Source of the DNA: CAVQGZ01 sp964400785
GTDB lineage: Bacteria; Actinomycetota; Actinomycetes; Jiangellales; Jiangellaceae
Reading direction: 5' to 3'
NCBI GenBank assembly: GCA_964400785.1
Contig: CAYNWB010000001.1
Span: 1 to 64,000 of the forward strand
DNA: 64,000 nt
Shown here: piece after piece, positions 11,284 through 20,526 of the stretch
How the letters are laid out: every line of letters starts with the position of its first letter
Position numbering within the stretch: position 1 is the stretch's first letter
Position numbers and translations under genes: made by a program
The notes under the pieces: model-generated
What the model saw: only the letters and a program-made list of their open reading frames with translations
Databases searched by the model: none
Told to the model about the DNA's origin: nothing

Positions 11284-12965
11284 CGCCTCACGGCCTACCG
11301 CCCGCAGGGAGCGACCCGCTCTGGTTCAAGCGCGCCGTCTTCTACGAGGTGCTGATTCGTTCGTTCGCCGACTCCAACGCCGACGGCGTCGGCGACATGC
11401 GGGGTCTGATCGAGCGGCTGGACTACCTGGAGTGGCTCGGGGTGGACTGCCTGTGGCTGCCACCGTTCTTCGCCAGCCCCCTCCGCGACGGGGGGTACGA
11501 CGTGTCGAGCTACACCGAGATCCTCGACGAGTTCGGAACGGTCGACGACTTCTCGCTGCTGCTGGAGCGGGCGCACGAGCGCGGCATCAGGGTGATCATC
11601 GACATGGTCATGAACCACACGTCCGACCAGCACCCGTGGTTCCAGGCCTCCCGTACCGACCCCGACGGACCGTACGGCGACTTCTACGTCTGGGCCGACT
11701 CCGACGACGCCTACTCCGACGCCCGCATCATCTTCGTCGACACCGAGGTCTCGAACTGGACGTTCGACCCGGTGCGCAAGCAGTACTTCTGGCACCGCTT
11801 CTTCAGCCACCAGCCCGACCTGAACTTCGACAACCCCGCGGTGCGCGAGGCGATGCTGGACGCGCTGCGCTTCTGGCTCGACCTGGGCGTGGACGGATTC
11901 CGGCTCGACGCCGTGCCGTACCTGTACGAGCGGGAGGGCACGAACTGCGAGAACCTGCCGGAGACGCACGTGTTCCTCAAGCAGGTGCGCACGATGGTGG
12001 ACGCGGCCTATCCCGACCGGGTGCTGCTGTGCGAGGCGAACCAGTGGCCCGAGGACGTGGTGGAGTACTTCGGTGACCCCTCCGGCGAGGGGGACGAGTG
12101 CCACATGGCGTTCCACTTCCCCGTCATGCCCCGCATCTTCATGGCGGTGCGACGGGAGTCGCGGTACCCGATCTCAGAGATCCTCGAGCGGACGCCGGCG
12201 ATCCCGTCCGGATGCCAGTGGGGCATCTTCCTGCGCAACCACGACGAGCTCACCCTCGAGATGGTGACCGACGAGGAGCGCGACTACATGTGGGCGGAGT
12301 ACGCGACCGATCCCCGCATGAAGGCCAACATCGGCATCCGTCGACGGCTGGCTCCGCTGCTCGACAACGACCGCAACCAGATCGAGCTGTTCACGGCCCT
12401 GCTGCTGTCGTTGCCCGGGTCGCCGGTGCTCTACTACGGCGACGAGATCGGGATGGGCGACAACATCTGGCTCGGCGACCGCGACGGGGTGCGAACCCCC
12501 ATGCAGTGGACCCCCGACCGCAACTCCGGCTTCTCCACCGCCGACCCTGGCCGCCTGACGCTGCCGGTCGTGATGGACACCGTCTACGGCTACCAGGTCA
12601 CCAACGTCGAGGCTCAGACCCGAACCACCTCGTCGCTGCTGCACTGGACCCGCACGATGCTGCACCTGCGCCGCGCGAACCCGGCCTTCGGCCTCGGCGA
12701 GTTCATCGACGTCGGCGGCTCGAACCCGTCGGTGCTCTCGTTCGTCCGTGCCTTCGGTGACGACGTCGTGCTGTGCGTGAACAACCTGTCGCGGTTTCCG
12801 CAGCCGGTCGAGCTCGACCTGCGGCGCTGGGAGGGCTGGCTGCCGACCGAGCTCACCGGAGGGGTGCCGTTCCCCCCCATCGGCGAGCTGCCCTACCTGC
12901 TCACCGTCGGCAACCACGGCTTCTACTGGTTCGGGCTCACACCCCCCGGGGAGGACCTGCTGTGA
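11280..12965 (+). CDS. treS: trehalose synthase/maltose isomerase TreS
   Basis: A 561-residue GH13 subfamily 16 enzyme that interconverts trehalose and maltose. It starts at the GTG overlapping the glgE stop; the family motif LWFKRAVFYEVLIRSF follows directly. Catalytic residues are visible with the expected spacing: Asp210 (GFRLDAVPYL), Glu252 (VLLCEANQWP) and Asp322 (FLRNHDELTLE). It has no fused maltokinase domain; the kinase is the next gene, joined by another GTGA overlap. In mycobacteria TreS and maltokinase form a complex, and this arrangement fits that. Confidence 0.97.
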   Translation: MTPHGLPPAGSDPLWFKRAVFYEVLIRSFADSNADGVGDMRGLIERLDYLEWLGVDCLWLPPFFASPLRDGGYDVSSYTEILDEFGTVDDFSLLLERAHERGIRVIIDMVMNHTSDQHPWFQASRTDPDGPYGDFYVWADSDDAYSDARIIFVDTEVSNWTFDPVRKQYFWHRFFSHQPDLNFDNPAVREAMLDALRFWLDLGVDGFRLDAVPYLYEREGTNCENLPETHVFLKQVRTMVDAAYPDRVLLCEANQWPEDVVEYFGDPSGEGDECHMAFHFPVMPRIFMAVRRESRYPISEILERTPAIPSGCQWGIFLRNHDELTLEMVTDEERDYMWAEYATDPRMKANIGIRRRLAPLLDNDRNQIELFTALLLSLPGSPVLYYGDEIGMGDNIWLGDRDGVRTPMQWTPDRNSGFSTADPGRLTLPVVMDTVYGYQVTNVEAQTRTTSSLLHWTRTMLHLRRANPAFGLGEFIDVGGSNPSVLSFVRAFGDDVVLCVNNLSRFPQPVELDLRRWEGWLPTELTGGVPFPPIGELPYLLTVGNHGFYWFGLTPPGEDLL

Positions 12966-14347
12966 CCGCGCCCGAGCGCCTCGCGTCCCTGCTGCACGGA
13001 TGGCTGCCCACACAACGGTGGTTCGCGGGCAAGGACTGGCCGATCACCGATGTACGGGTGCTGGCCCACACCCTCGTGGAGGGCGACCCGCCCATCGACC
13101 ACCTGGTGGTCGGGGTCGACCAGACCGAGGCCGGTGGTGCCGTGCGATCCACGGCCTACCAGGTGCCGCTCAGCCGGCACGCCGCCCCGGTGCCGCGGCT
13201 CGAGCACGTGCTCATCGGGACGGTCGACGGCATGCACGTGTACGACGCCCTGCACGACCGACATGTCACGGGGCTGCTGCTGGACCAGTTCCGGCAGCCT
13301 GACGCGTCCCTGCCGCTGAACTTCCACACAGTCGCGGGGGCCGTGGTGCCGGAGCCCGTGGACTCCCTGGTGCTCACCGGCGAGCAGAGCAACACCTCAC
13401 TCGCCTACGGCGACCAGGCCCTGCTGAAGGTGTTCCGGCGGCTGTCGCCGTCGGTCAACCCCGACATCGAGGTGCACGCCGCGCTGGCCGGCACCGACTG
13501 CCCCTACGTCGCGCCCTTGCTCGGGTGGGTCGACGGCAGCTGGGACGACGCGGTGACGGGCGAGCGAGTGTCCGGCAGCCTGGCGATGCTTCAGCAGTTC
13601 CTCGTGACGGCCACCGACGGGTGGAGGCTCGCCCTGACCAGCGTCGCCGACCTGTTCGCCGAACGTGACCTGCACGCCGACGAGGTCGGGGGCGACTTCG
13701 CCGGGGAGTCGTTCCGGCTGGGTCGGGCGACAGCCTCGGTGCACGCCGCGCTGCGCGAGGTGCTCCCCACTGCCGAGTGGTCGACGGCCCAGCGGCAGGC
13801 CGCAGCGTCGGCGATGGAGCGCCGGCTCGACGCGGCCGTCGCCGAGGTGCCGGCCGCCGCGGGGCTGGCCGACGGTCTTCGGCAGGCCTACCGCGACCTC
13901 GCGTCACTCGACATCGGCGTGCAGGTGCAGCGCGTGCACGGCGACCTGCACCTGGGTCAGGTTCTGCGCACGTCGGTGAACTGGAAGATCATCGACTTCG
14001 AGGGCGAGCCGGAGAAGTCGGTCCCGGAGCGTTCCGCGTTGGACACTCCACTGCGCGACGTGGCCGGCATGCTGCGCTCGTTCGACTACGTGGCCCTGCA
14101 TGCGCTGCTGGCCGACCACGCCGACGACACCCAGCTGGCGTACCGCGCCGGCGAGTGGGCCGAGCGCAACCGCACGGCCTTCCTGGACGGCTACGCGCAC
14201 GGCAGCCCCCTGGACGAGCAGGCACAGCGCGTCCTGCTGCGTGCCTACGAGACCGACAAGGCCGTCTACGAGCTCGTCTACGAGGCCCGCAACCGTCCGA
14301 CGTGGACCGTCGTCCCGCTCACGGCCCTGGAAAGACTGTCTCGATGA
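12962..14347 (+). CDS. mak: maltokinase Mak/Pep2
   Basis: A 461-residue kinase of the aminoglycoside-phosphotransferase-like fold that makes maltose 1-phosphate from maltose and ATP. The N-terminal cap begins LLHGWLPTQRWFAGKD, a maltokinase signature. The C-terminal lobe has VHGDLHLGQVL (His326-Asp328, catalytic loop) and KIIDFEGEPEKSVPERS (Asp345, metal-binding). GTG 12962 overlaps the treS stop. It provides the GlgE substrate and so links trehalose to glucan. Confidence 0.95.
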   Translation: MTAPERLASLLHGWLPTQRWFAGKDWPITDVRVLAHTLVEGDPPIDHLVVGVDQTEAGGAVRSTAYQVPLSRHAAPVPRLEHVLIGTVDGMHVYDALHDRHVTGLLLDQFRQPDASLPLNFHTVAGAVVPEPVDSLVLTGEQSNTSLAYGDQALLKVFRRLSPSVNPDIEVHAALAGTDCPYVAPLLGWVDGSWDDAVTGERVSGSLAMLQQFLVTATDGWRLALTSVADLFAERDLHADEVGGDFAGESFRLGRATASVHAALREVLPTAEWSTAQRQAAASAMERRLDAAVAEVPAAAGLADGLRQAYRDLASLDIGVQVQRVHGDLHLGQVLRTSVNWKIIDFEGEPEKSVPERSALDTPLRDVAGMLRSFDYVALHALLADHADDTQLAYRAGEWAERNRTAFLDGYAHGSPLDEQAQRVLLRAYETDKAVYELVYEARNRPTWTVVPLTALERLSR

Positions 14348-14388
14348 CTCCCGCACGACCCCCTTACTACGAGAGGCTGGTCCGGTGA
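14344..14388 (+). CDS. 14-codon mini-ORF bridging mak and glgB
   Basis: ATG at 14344 overlaps the mak stop (ATGA), and the TGA at 14386-14388 overlaps the glgB start (GTGA at 14385). The peptide would be MTPARPPYYERLVR. It sits in the only sizeable spacer of an otherwise overlapping gene string, and both of its ends form coupling overlaps. AGAGG at 14371-14375, inside it, serves glgB as a Shine-Dalgarno. It may be a translational coupler rather than a gene with a useful peptide, or chance. Confidence 0.35.
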   Translation: MTPARPPYYERLVR

Positions 14389-16559
14389 CCACCACGAAGC
14401 TCCCCGTCGACACCGCCACGCTGGACGCACTCGTCTCCGGCGCCTTCGCCGACCCGCACTCGGTGCTCGGCCCACATCCGCACGACGGTGGGGTGACCGT
14501 GCGGGTGCTGCGTCCGATGGCCGAGCAGGTCGTCGTCACCGTCGGTGGCGATCGGTTCCCCCTCACCCACGAGCACGCGGGCGTGTTCGCCGGCGTGCTC
14601 CCGTTCCCGGAGGTGCCCGACTACCGGCTCGACGTCACCTACTCCGGGACGACCACGCCCACCGACGACCCGTACCGCTTTCTGCCGACACTCGGTGAGA
14701 TCGACCTGCACCTGGTGGGCGAGGGCCGACACGAGCAGCTGTGGGAGGTGCTCGGGTCGCACGTGCGCACCTACGAGACGTTGACCGGGCCCGTGACCGG
14801 CACCTCCTTCGCGGTGTGGGCGCCCGCGGCGAGCGGCGTGCGCGTGGTCGGCGACTTCAACTACTGGGACGGTGCGGGGCACCCCATGCGATCGCTGGGC
14901 AGCAGCGGTGTGTGGGAGCTCTTCGTGCCGAACGTGGGCGACGGCACCCGGTACAAGTTCCAGGTGCTGGGGCGCGACGGGGTCTGGCGGCAGAAGGCCG
15001 ACCCCATGGCCTTCGCCACCGAGGTGCCCCCGTCGACGGCGTCCATGGTGCACACCTCCCGGCACGAGTGGCAGGACGACGACTGGATGTCGAGCCGCGC
15101 CACCCGAGCGGCAGCGTCCCAGCCGATGTCGGTGTACGAGGTGCACCTCGGTTCGTGGCGCAAGGGCCGCAGCTTCCGCGACCTCGCCGACGAGCTGGTG
15201 CCGTACGTCAAGGACCTGGGCTTCACGCACGTCGAGTTCCTGCCGGTCGCCGAGCACCCCTTCGGCGGGTCGTGGGGCTACCAGGTGACCTCGTACTTCG
15301 CTCCCACCGCGCGGTTCGGCAGCCCCGACGACCTGAGGTACCTCATCGACGCCTTCCACCAGGCCGGAATCGGCGTGATCATCGACTGGGTGCCTGCGCA
15401 CTTCCCGAAGGACGAGTGGGCGCTCGCGCGCTTCGACGGCACCCCGCTCTACGAGCACCCCGACCCTCGCCGGGGCGAGCAGCCGGACTGGGGCACGTTC
15501 GTGTTCGACTTCGGCCGCCGCGAGGTGCGCAACTTCCTCGTCGCGAACGCCATCTACTGGCTCGAGGAGTACCACGTCGACGGTCTGCGCGTCGATGCCG
15601 TTGCCTCGATGCTGTACCTGGACTACTCCCGCAACGACGGGGAGTGGACACCCAACATCCACGGTGGACGGGAGAACCTCGAGGCCATCGCCTTTCTGCA
15701 GGAGATGAACGCGACTGTCTACAAGCGGGTGCCGGGCATCGTGACGATCGCCGAGGAGTCCACGTCGTGGCCTGGGGTCTCACGCCCCACCCACGTCGGC
15801 GGGCTCGGCTTCGGCTTCAAGTGGAACATGGGCTGGATGCACGACACGCTCGGCTACATCAGCCGCGAGCCGATCTACCGCCAGTACCACCACCACCAGA
15901 TGACCTTCTCGATGATGTACGCCTACACCGAGAACTTCGTGCTGCCGATCAGCCACGACGAGGTGGTGCACGGCAAGGGCTCGCTGCTGCGCAAGATGCC
16001 CGGTGACCGCTGGCAACAGCTGGCCAACGTGCGGGCCTACCTCGCCTTCATGTGGGCGCACCCGGGCAAGCAGCTGCTCTTCATGGGCGCCGAGCTGGGT
16101 CAGGAGTCGGAGTGGGCGGAGTCCCGCGAGCTCGACTGGTGGCTGCTGGAGCATCGGGAGCACCTCGGCGTGCACGCGGCCGTCAAGGACATGAACGCGC
16201 GGTACCAGGAGTCCCCGGCGCTGTGGAGCCAGGACGTGGAACCGGGTGGCTTCTCCTGGGTCGACGCGAACGATGCGTCCGGCAACGTGTTCTCGTTCGT
16301 CCGCTACGGCTCCGACGGCTCGGCGGTCGCCTGCGTGTCCAACTTCGCGGCCGTCCCGCACGAGGGGTATCGGCTCGGGCTTCCCCACACGGGTCGTTGG
16401 ACCGAGATCCTGAACACCGATGCCGAGTCCTACGGCGGGTCGGGAGTCGGCAACCTCGGCGGTGTCACGGCGCAGGCCGAGGGCTGGCACGGTCTTGCGG
16501 CCTCGACCAGGCTACGGCTGCCGCCGCTGGGAACGTTGTGGCTGCGGTGGGAGGGCTGA
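14385..16559 (+). CDS. glgB: 1,4-alpha-glucan branching enzyme GlgB
   Basis: A 724-residue GH13 subfamily 9 enzyme that introduces alpha-1,6 branches. There is an N-terminal N1 module (SGAFADPHSVLGPHPHDGG), then a CBM48 module (FAVWAPAASGVRVVGDFNYW). The barrel has VDGLRVDAVASMLYLDYS with nucleophile Asp404 and IVTIAEESTSWPGV with Glu457, spaced 53 residues as in E. coli GlgB (405/458), then LPISHDEVVHGKGSLL. GTG 14385 is preceded by GAGAGG. This GH13 enzyme coexists with the GH57 branching enzyme of region 1, which suggests two distinct glucan products. It faces the DUF5995 gene across a hairpin. Confidence 0.97.
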   Translation: MTTTKLPVDTATLDALVSGAFADPHSVLGPHPHDGGVTVRVLRPMAEQVVVTVGGDRFPLTHEHAGVFAGVLPFPEVPDYRLDVTYSGTTTPTDDPYRFLPTLGEIDLHLVGEGRHEQLWEVLGSHVRTYETLTGPVTGTSFAVWAPAASGVRVVGDFNYWDGAGHPMRSLGSSGVWELFVPNVGDGTRYKFQVLGRDGVWRQKADPMAFATEVPPSTASMVHTSRHEWQDDDWMSSRATRAAASQPMSVYEVHLGSWRKGRSFRDLADELVPYVKDLGFTHVEFLPVAEHPFGGSWGYQVTSYFAPTARFGSPDDLRYLIDAFHQAGIGVIIDWVPAHFPKDEWALARFDGTPLYEHPDPRRGEQPDWGTFVFDFGRREVRNFLVANAIYWLEEYHVDGLRVDAVASMLYLDYSRNDGEWTPNIHGGRENLEAIAFLQEMNATVYKRVPGIVTIAEESTSWPGVSRPTHVGGLGFGFKWNMGWMHDTLGYISREPIYRQYHHHQMTFSMMYAYTENFVLPISHDEVVHGKGSLLRKMPGDRWQQLANVRAYLAFMWAHPGKQLLFMGAELGQESEWAESRELDWWLLEHREHLGVHAAVKDMNARYQESPALWSQDVEPGGFSWVDANDASGNVFSFVRYGSDGSAVACVSNFAAVPHEGYRLGLPHTGRWTEILNTDAESYGGSGVGNLGGVTAQAEGWHGLAASTRLRLPPLGTLWLRWEG

Positions 16560-16582
16560 CGCAGCACCGGCAGTGACAAGGC

Positions 16583-16599
16583 GACACGCACCTCGTGTC
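16583..16599. terminator. possible bidirectional hairpin terminator between glgB and the DUF5995 gene
   Basis: GACACG and CGTGTC form a perfect 6-bp stem around a 5-base loop, in the 82-bp gap between convergent genes. There is no T tract on either side, so it would be a non-canonical or Rho-assisted terminator. Confidence 0.4.
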
Positions 16600-16641
16600 A
16601 AGACCCACCCTCCGCCCCGCCTATCGCTGTGCGCTCGCCGC

Positions 16642-17439
16642 TCAGTCCACGTCCACCGACGTCAACGTGTCGATCACCGACTCGACCGACCGCCACTCCC
16701 CCGCACGAACGAGCCGCTGCACCGTGTCGATCGGTCCCGCCCGGGTCAGCAGTCGGCTGCCCACCGAGGCAACGACCTGGTCACGCCGCTCGATCAGCGA
16801 CGCCCGCTCGGACGCGGGCGAGCCGGCCAGCCGCTCCGCGAAGTCCCAGGCGCCTGAGCGCGCGAGCCGAAGCGAGAACCGGGTCGCCGACTCGTCGTGG
16901 GAGTCCAGCAGATCGTCGACGACTGCCAGCACCGGAGACGACGCAACCACCGCGGCCTGGCACCGGTCCACGAGCTCGGCCAGCACGTCGTTGATGGCCA
17001 GGAAGTCACGGCGCAGGTGCTCGACAGACCCGTTCGCATCGGCTGCCTCGGCCGTCACGATGCCCAGGTCGAGGTTGATGTGCGCGTTCATCCCGAGCGC
17101 GAGGTGCTGCACGACAAGGGGTGCGTCGGTCTCAGCGGCGTCGAAGGCCACCCGCCACGACGCCGTCGTCGGCTGCCCTGCCGCCCGAGCCCAGTAGGCC
17201 TCCACGTATCGGGCCGCGAAGCGCCCCACGAACGCCTCCATGCCTTCGGGGTCGGCGAACCTCCCCGCCCGCGCGCGCGCCTCCACGGCTGCCGTGACCC
17301 GGCCGTACATGGCGGCGAAGAAGCCGTTGCGGTGCCGCTCGGCGCGGCAGACGTCGCGGATGTGGTCGAGGTCGCGCCGAGCCCGCTCGAAGGACGCCGG
17401 GGTGCGTCCTCCCGGCGACGGTCGCACGGCGGGGGTCAC
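16642..17439 (-). CDS. DUF5995 family protein
   Basis: A 265-residue, mostly helical soluble protein. The segment PLVVQHLALGMNAHINLDLGIV with its paired histidines, preceded by NGFFAAMYGRVTAAVEA, is what I recall of the actinobacterial DUF5995 family; conserved His/Asn hint at a metal or active site. GTG 17439 overlaps the stop of the upstream ATP-grasp gene (GTGA), so the two are translationally coupled. It is the last gene of the minus-strand unit starting at 21456. No biochemical role is known to me. Confidence 0.7.
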   Translation of the reverse strand: MTPAVRPSPGGRTPASFERARRDLDHIRDVCRAERHRNGFFAAMYGRVTAAVEARARAGRFADPEGMEAFVGRFAARYVEAYWARAAGQPTTASWRVAFDAAETDAPLVVQHLALGMNAHINLDLGIVTAEAADANGSVEHLRRDFLAINDVLAELVDRCQAAVVASSPVLAVVDDLLDSHDESATRFSLRLARSGAWDFAERLAGSPASERASLIERRDQVVASVGSRLLTRAGPIDTVQRLVRAGEWRSVESVIDTLTSVDVD

Positions 17440-18728
17440 TGGGTGGGCTGCCGATCGCCTCGGGCCAGCCGAGACCCCTCGTCCGACGCCCACAGGCCGA
17501 CGAGTCCGCGAAAGTGAGCCAGAAACCGCTCGTGCTCGTGCGGCGGATAGGTGGCTACCACCGTATCCACGAGAAGCCGATCGAAGTGCGGCCCGGCGAA
17601 CCACTCCAGTGCCACCTCGTCCAGGTGCGACAGGCGCGAGTCGCAGAAGTCCACGTAACGCTCCGTGTCGAAGTGCGTCTGTGCCAGCCGCCGGTACTCG
17701 GCGAGCTTCTCCCGGTAGGTCAGGTCCTGCCTGTCGGCGACGACGTAGTAGTCACGCGTGTTGAGGTCGAGCTGCGGCGCCCGCCCCGTGACGACACAGA
17801 ATGCCGTCCACTTGAGCAGGGCCTTCATCGCCCACGGGAAGTAGTAGTGCAGGGAGGTCACCGCGACGTCGGGGCAGGCGTTCGCGTAGTCGATGGGGTA
17901 GACCTCGGGACCGTCGGCCCCGTCGTGGGCGACGAGCATCTCGCACGAGTTGAAGTCCCAGCGGAAGAACGCGTTCACCAGCAGGCTGATCGTGACGGCC
18001 TCCGTGCCGGCCTCCGGGCTGAGAAAGTCGTGCTCCACCGCGTAGCGGTCGTGCATCGGCTGCTCGGGGCGAAAGCGCATGACCATCGTCTCGGGCCCGA
18101 TCGACAGAGCGCGGGCGAACACGTCATGGGGCATCGCCGACTGCAGGTGCATGAGCATCTCGCCGGACTCGTCGTAGGCCCGCTGCAGGTCGTCCTCGTT
18201 CTCCAGGCGCGACACACCTCGCCAGCCACCCCCGTCGAAGGGCTTCATGTACATCGGGTACCCGAGGTCCGCCGCCACCTGCTCGAGCTCGAACGGCAGG
18301 TTGTAGGTGGCCGACGTGTAGGCCCACTTCGCGTGGTCCACCGGGTTCTTGTACGGGACGAGCACGGTCTCGGGCACCTTGAGCCCCAGGCGCATCATGG
18401 CGCAGTAGGCCGCGTGCTTCTCCATCGACTGGAACGTGAACGGGCTGTTGAGCAGGTACACGTCGTCCATGAGGTTGACCTTCTTCAACCACTCCCGGGG
18501 GTGGTAGTACCAGTAGGCCAACCTGTCGATGACGAGCTCGTGCCGGGGCTTGTCGCGTAGCCGGAAGGGCTCGATGCTGACGCGCTCGGTCTGCAGCTCG
18601 TGCACGCGTCCGTGGCCGTCGGTCACCGGCCCGATCAGGCGGACGAGGGCTTCGAACGCCGTCGGCCAGTCGTTCTCGGTGCCCAGCAACAGGCCCACCA
18701 GATGGCGGCTCGCCTCGGTCTCGCTCAT
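17436..18728 (-). CDS. ATP-grasp ligase-like protein
   Basis: A 430-residue protein from ATG 18728. The ATP-grasp core is visible: GYPMYMKPFDGGGWRGVSRL (nucleotide lysine and glycine-rich loop, about residues 164-183), a hinge around EMLMHLQSAMP, and metal-ligand segments FFRWDFNSCEML and YPIDYANACPD. A roughly 120-residue C-terminal helical extension follows. ATP-grasp enzymes ligate a carboxylate to an amine, thiol or hydroxyl via an acyl phosphate; the substrate here cannot be read. It lies 7 bp after an esterase-like gene and is coupled to DUF5995, so these proteins probably act in one pathway. Confidence 0.8.
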   Translation of the reverse strand: MSETEASRHLVGLLLGTENDWPTAFEALVRLIGPVTDGHGRVHELQTERVSIEPFRLRDKPRHELVIDRLAYWYYHPREWLKKVNLMDDVYLLNSPFTFQSMEKHAAYCAMMRLGLKVPETVLVPYKNPVDHAKWAYTSATYNLPFELEQVAADLGYPMYMKPFDGGGWRGVSRLENEDDLQRAYDESGEMLMHLQSAMPHDVFARALSIGPETMVMRFRPEQPMHDRYAVEHDFLSPEAGTEAVTISLLVNAFFRWDFNSCEMLVAHDGADGPEVYPIDYANACPDVAVTSLHYYFPWAMKALLKWTAFCVVTGRAPQLDLNTRDYYVVADRQDLTYREKLAEYRRLAQTHFDTERYVDFCDSRLSHLDEVALEWFAGPHFDRLLVDTVVATYPPHEHERFLAHFRGLVGLWASDEGSRLARGDRQPTQ

Positions 18729-18735
18729 GGCCCTC

Positions 18736-19482
18736 CTAGCAGAACCGTGGCAGATGCTTGCGCAGCTGACGGGCCCAGGAGGGCCAGTCGTGCGGGGAGT
18801 CCTCTCCCCAGACGTCGAGCTCGTGGCGGATCCCGCGCGAGCGCAGAAGGTGCGCCATGTGCTCGGTCGCCGGCAGCGCGCCGGTGGGGTGTACCTCCCA
18901 TGCCCCCCGTCCGACGACCAGCAGCACCGAGAGACGCGACTGCAGCCACGCCAGGTGGTCACCTTGCAGGTGGGCGATGTAGTCGGTGGGGTTGTTGAAG
19001 TAGGCGGCCTCTCCGCGTTCGCCCCAGCCGTGCCACGACGACGGGTCGTAGTTGCCGGACAGGCAGATGGCCAGCGGGAAGAGGTCGGCCCGCTTGAAGG
19101 CGAGGTTGAGCGCATGGAACGCGCCCATGCTGCAGCCGAGGGTGATGATGTCCTCGACACCGCCACAGTCGTCACGCACCCGGGGGACGACCTCGTCGAT
19201 GATCCACGACTCGTAGGCGCTGTGGCGCCGGGCCCGCTCCTCGAGCGGGATGGCCCGGTTCGACCAGCTCTCGCCGTCGAAGGCGTCCACGCAGTACAGC
19301 TTGACCCGGCCGTCGTCGATCAAGTCGCCGACGGCCGCCACCATGCCGTTGTTCTCGAAGTCCCAGGCCCGACCCTGCTCGGTCGGGAAGACCAGCACCG
19401 GCCGTCCCCAGTGACCGTGGACGACAACCGTGCCGGCGGCTCCCAGGCTCGGCGCCCAGACCTCGTGCGCCTCTCGCCTCAT
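18736..19482 (-). CDS. alpha/beta-hydrolase-fold esterase-like protein (PF00756-type)
   Basis: A 248-residue protein from ATG 19482. It has VHGHWGRPVLVFPTEQGRAWDFE at the start of the fold, the nucleophile elbow LGCSMGAFHALNLA (Ser in G-C-S-M-G), and a C-terminal ELDWGEDSP-like acid/His region reading DVWGEDSPHDWPSW. This resembles the Fes/esterase D/antigen-85 superfamily, but there is no signal peptide, so it is cytoplasmic. It could hydrolyse or transfer an acyl ester. It lies between a second esterase-like gene (11 bp upstream) and the ATP-grasp gene (7 bp downstream). Confidence 0.78.
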   Translation of the reverse strand: MRREAHEVWAPSLGAAGTVVVHGHWGRPVLVFPTEQGRAWDFENNGMVAAVGDLIDDGRVKLYCVDAFDGESWSNRAIPLEERARRHSAYESWIIDEVVPRVRDDCGGVEDIITLGCSMGAFHALNLAFKRADLFPLAICLSGNYDPSSWHGWGERGEAAYFNNPTDYIAHLQGDHLAWLQSRLSVLLVVGRGAWEVHPTGALPATEHMAHLLRSRGIRHELDVWGEDSPHDWPSWARQLRKHLPRFC

Positions 19483-19493
19483 GCCCGGCGAGC

Positions 19494-20522
19494 CTAGTGT
19501 CCGCCCGCCGCGCTCCACAGGCTCCGCAGCAGGTCTGTCAGGGCTGGGTGCAGCGCGTCACGCCATCCGACCCAGGTGTGACCGTCCCGAAAGGCACGCA
19601 GGCTCACCGTCGCTCCGGCCCGGGCGAGCGCCGCGGCCAGGGCGACGTTGTTCTCCCAGTTCTCCTCGCCAGTCCCGCAGACCATCGACACGGGTGCCCG
19701 CGTGGCCGTGACAGGCGCGTCGAGAATCTGCTGCACCGTGGAGGTGATGCGGAAGAAGCGGCCGAAGCCCTGCTCGTGGCTGTCGAAACGCATCTGGAAG
19801 AACGAACCCGAGGCCAGGAACAGGCCCGCGAAGGTACCCGGGTAGGTCCATTCCGCGTGCAGGGCTGCCAGCGCACCGAGAGACACCCCGAGCAGCACCG
19901 GACGCCCACGGGTGGGCACCGCTGCGAGCAGGTCGGGCACCGTCTGCTGCACCAGCGACCGCGCGTAGGCCGGTGAGGCCGAGTACCAGGCGTCGCGATC
20001 GGCCGGACGAAGCAGGCCGACGCGGTGCGGGGGTAGCACGTCGGCCTCGACCATGCTCGCGCTGTAGCGCGTGATCTGGGCGAAGTGATCCATCTCGGCA
20101 CCGTCGTGGACGAGCAGCAGCGGGGCGGGATCCGAGGCTCCCAGCCCCGCCGGGGACCAGATCTGCGCCGACGCGCGATCGACCCGGACACCCTCCGGCG
20201 CCGGCCAGCCCAACCACTCGGGGGGCCGGTACCCGGGGAACTCCAGCACGCTGTGCTCCCCGAACACGCCCGATACGCGTCGCGGGTTGGTGTCGTCCAG
20301 ACCCGTGGTGGTGGTACCCGCAGTGTCGGTGCGCTCGAGCAGGTACTCCAACCGGTCCACCGCCGGACGGTCCAGCCAGTACGACCAGCCATCGGCGCTG
20401 CGCACGAACCGTCGCGACGGGTAGGGCCGGCGCAGGTGGTACCAGAGGCTCACCGAGGCCCATCGACCGGAAGGGTCCGGCACGTGCAGCAGCGCCCCGG
20501 CGTCCTCGACGCGGGCAGCCAC
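19494..20522 (-). CDS. second esterase-like alpha/beta hydrolase (PF00756-type)
   Basis: A 342-residue protein from GTG 20522. Its first 170 residues form an extra N-terminal domain (HVPDPSGRWASVSLWYHLRR, then LERTDT and FPGYRPPEW), reminiscent of the sandwich domain of enterochelin-esterase-like proteins. The hydrolase domain has PAPLLLVHDGAEMDHFAQI, the elbow LLGVSLGALAALHAEWTYP (Ser in G-V-S-L-G), and a terminal FRDGHTWVGWRDAL with the likely catalytic His. No signal peptide. It lies 4 bp downstream of the thioredoxin-like gene. Having two hydrolases of this superfamily in one operon with a ligase is unusual. Confidence 0.78.
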   Translation of the reverse strand: MAARVEDAGALLHVPDPSGRWASVSLWYHLRRPYPSRRFVRSADGWSYWLDRPAVDRLEYLLERTDTAGTTTTGLDDTNPRRVSGVFGEHSVLEFPGYRPPEWLGWPAPEGVRVDRASAQIWSPAGLGASDPAPLLLVHDGAEMDHFAQITRYSASMVEADVLPPHRVGLLRPADRDAWYSASPAYARSLVQQTVPDLLAAVPTRGRPVLLGVSLGALAALHAEWTYPGTFAGLFLASGSFFQMRFDSHEQGFGRFFRITSTVQQILDAPVTATRAPVSMVCGTGEENWENNVALAAALARAGATVSLRAFRDGHTWVGWRDALHPALTDLLRSLWSAAGGH

Positions 20523-20526
20523 CCCG

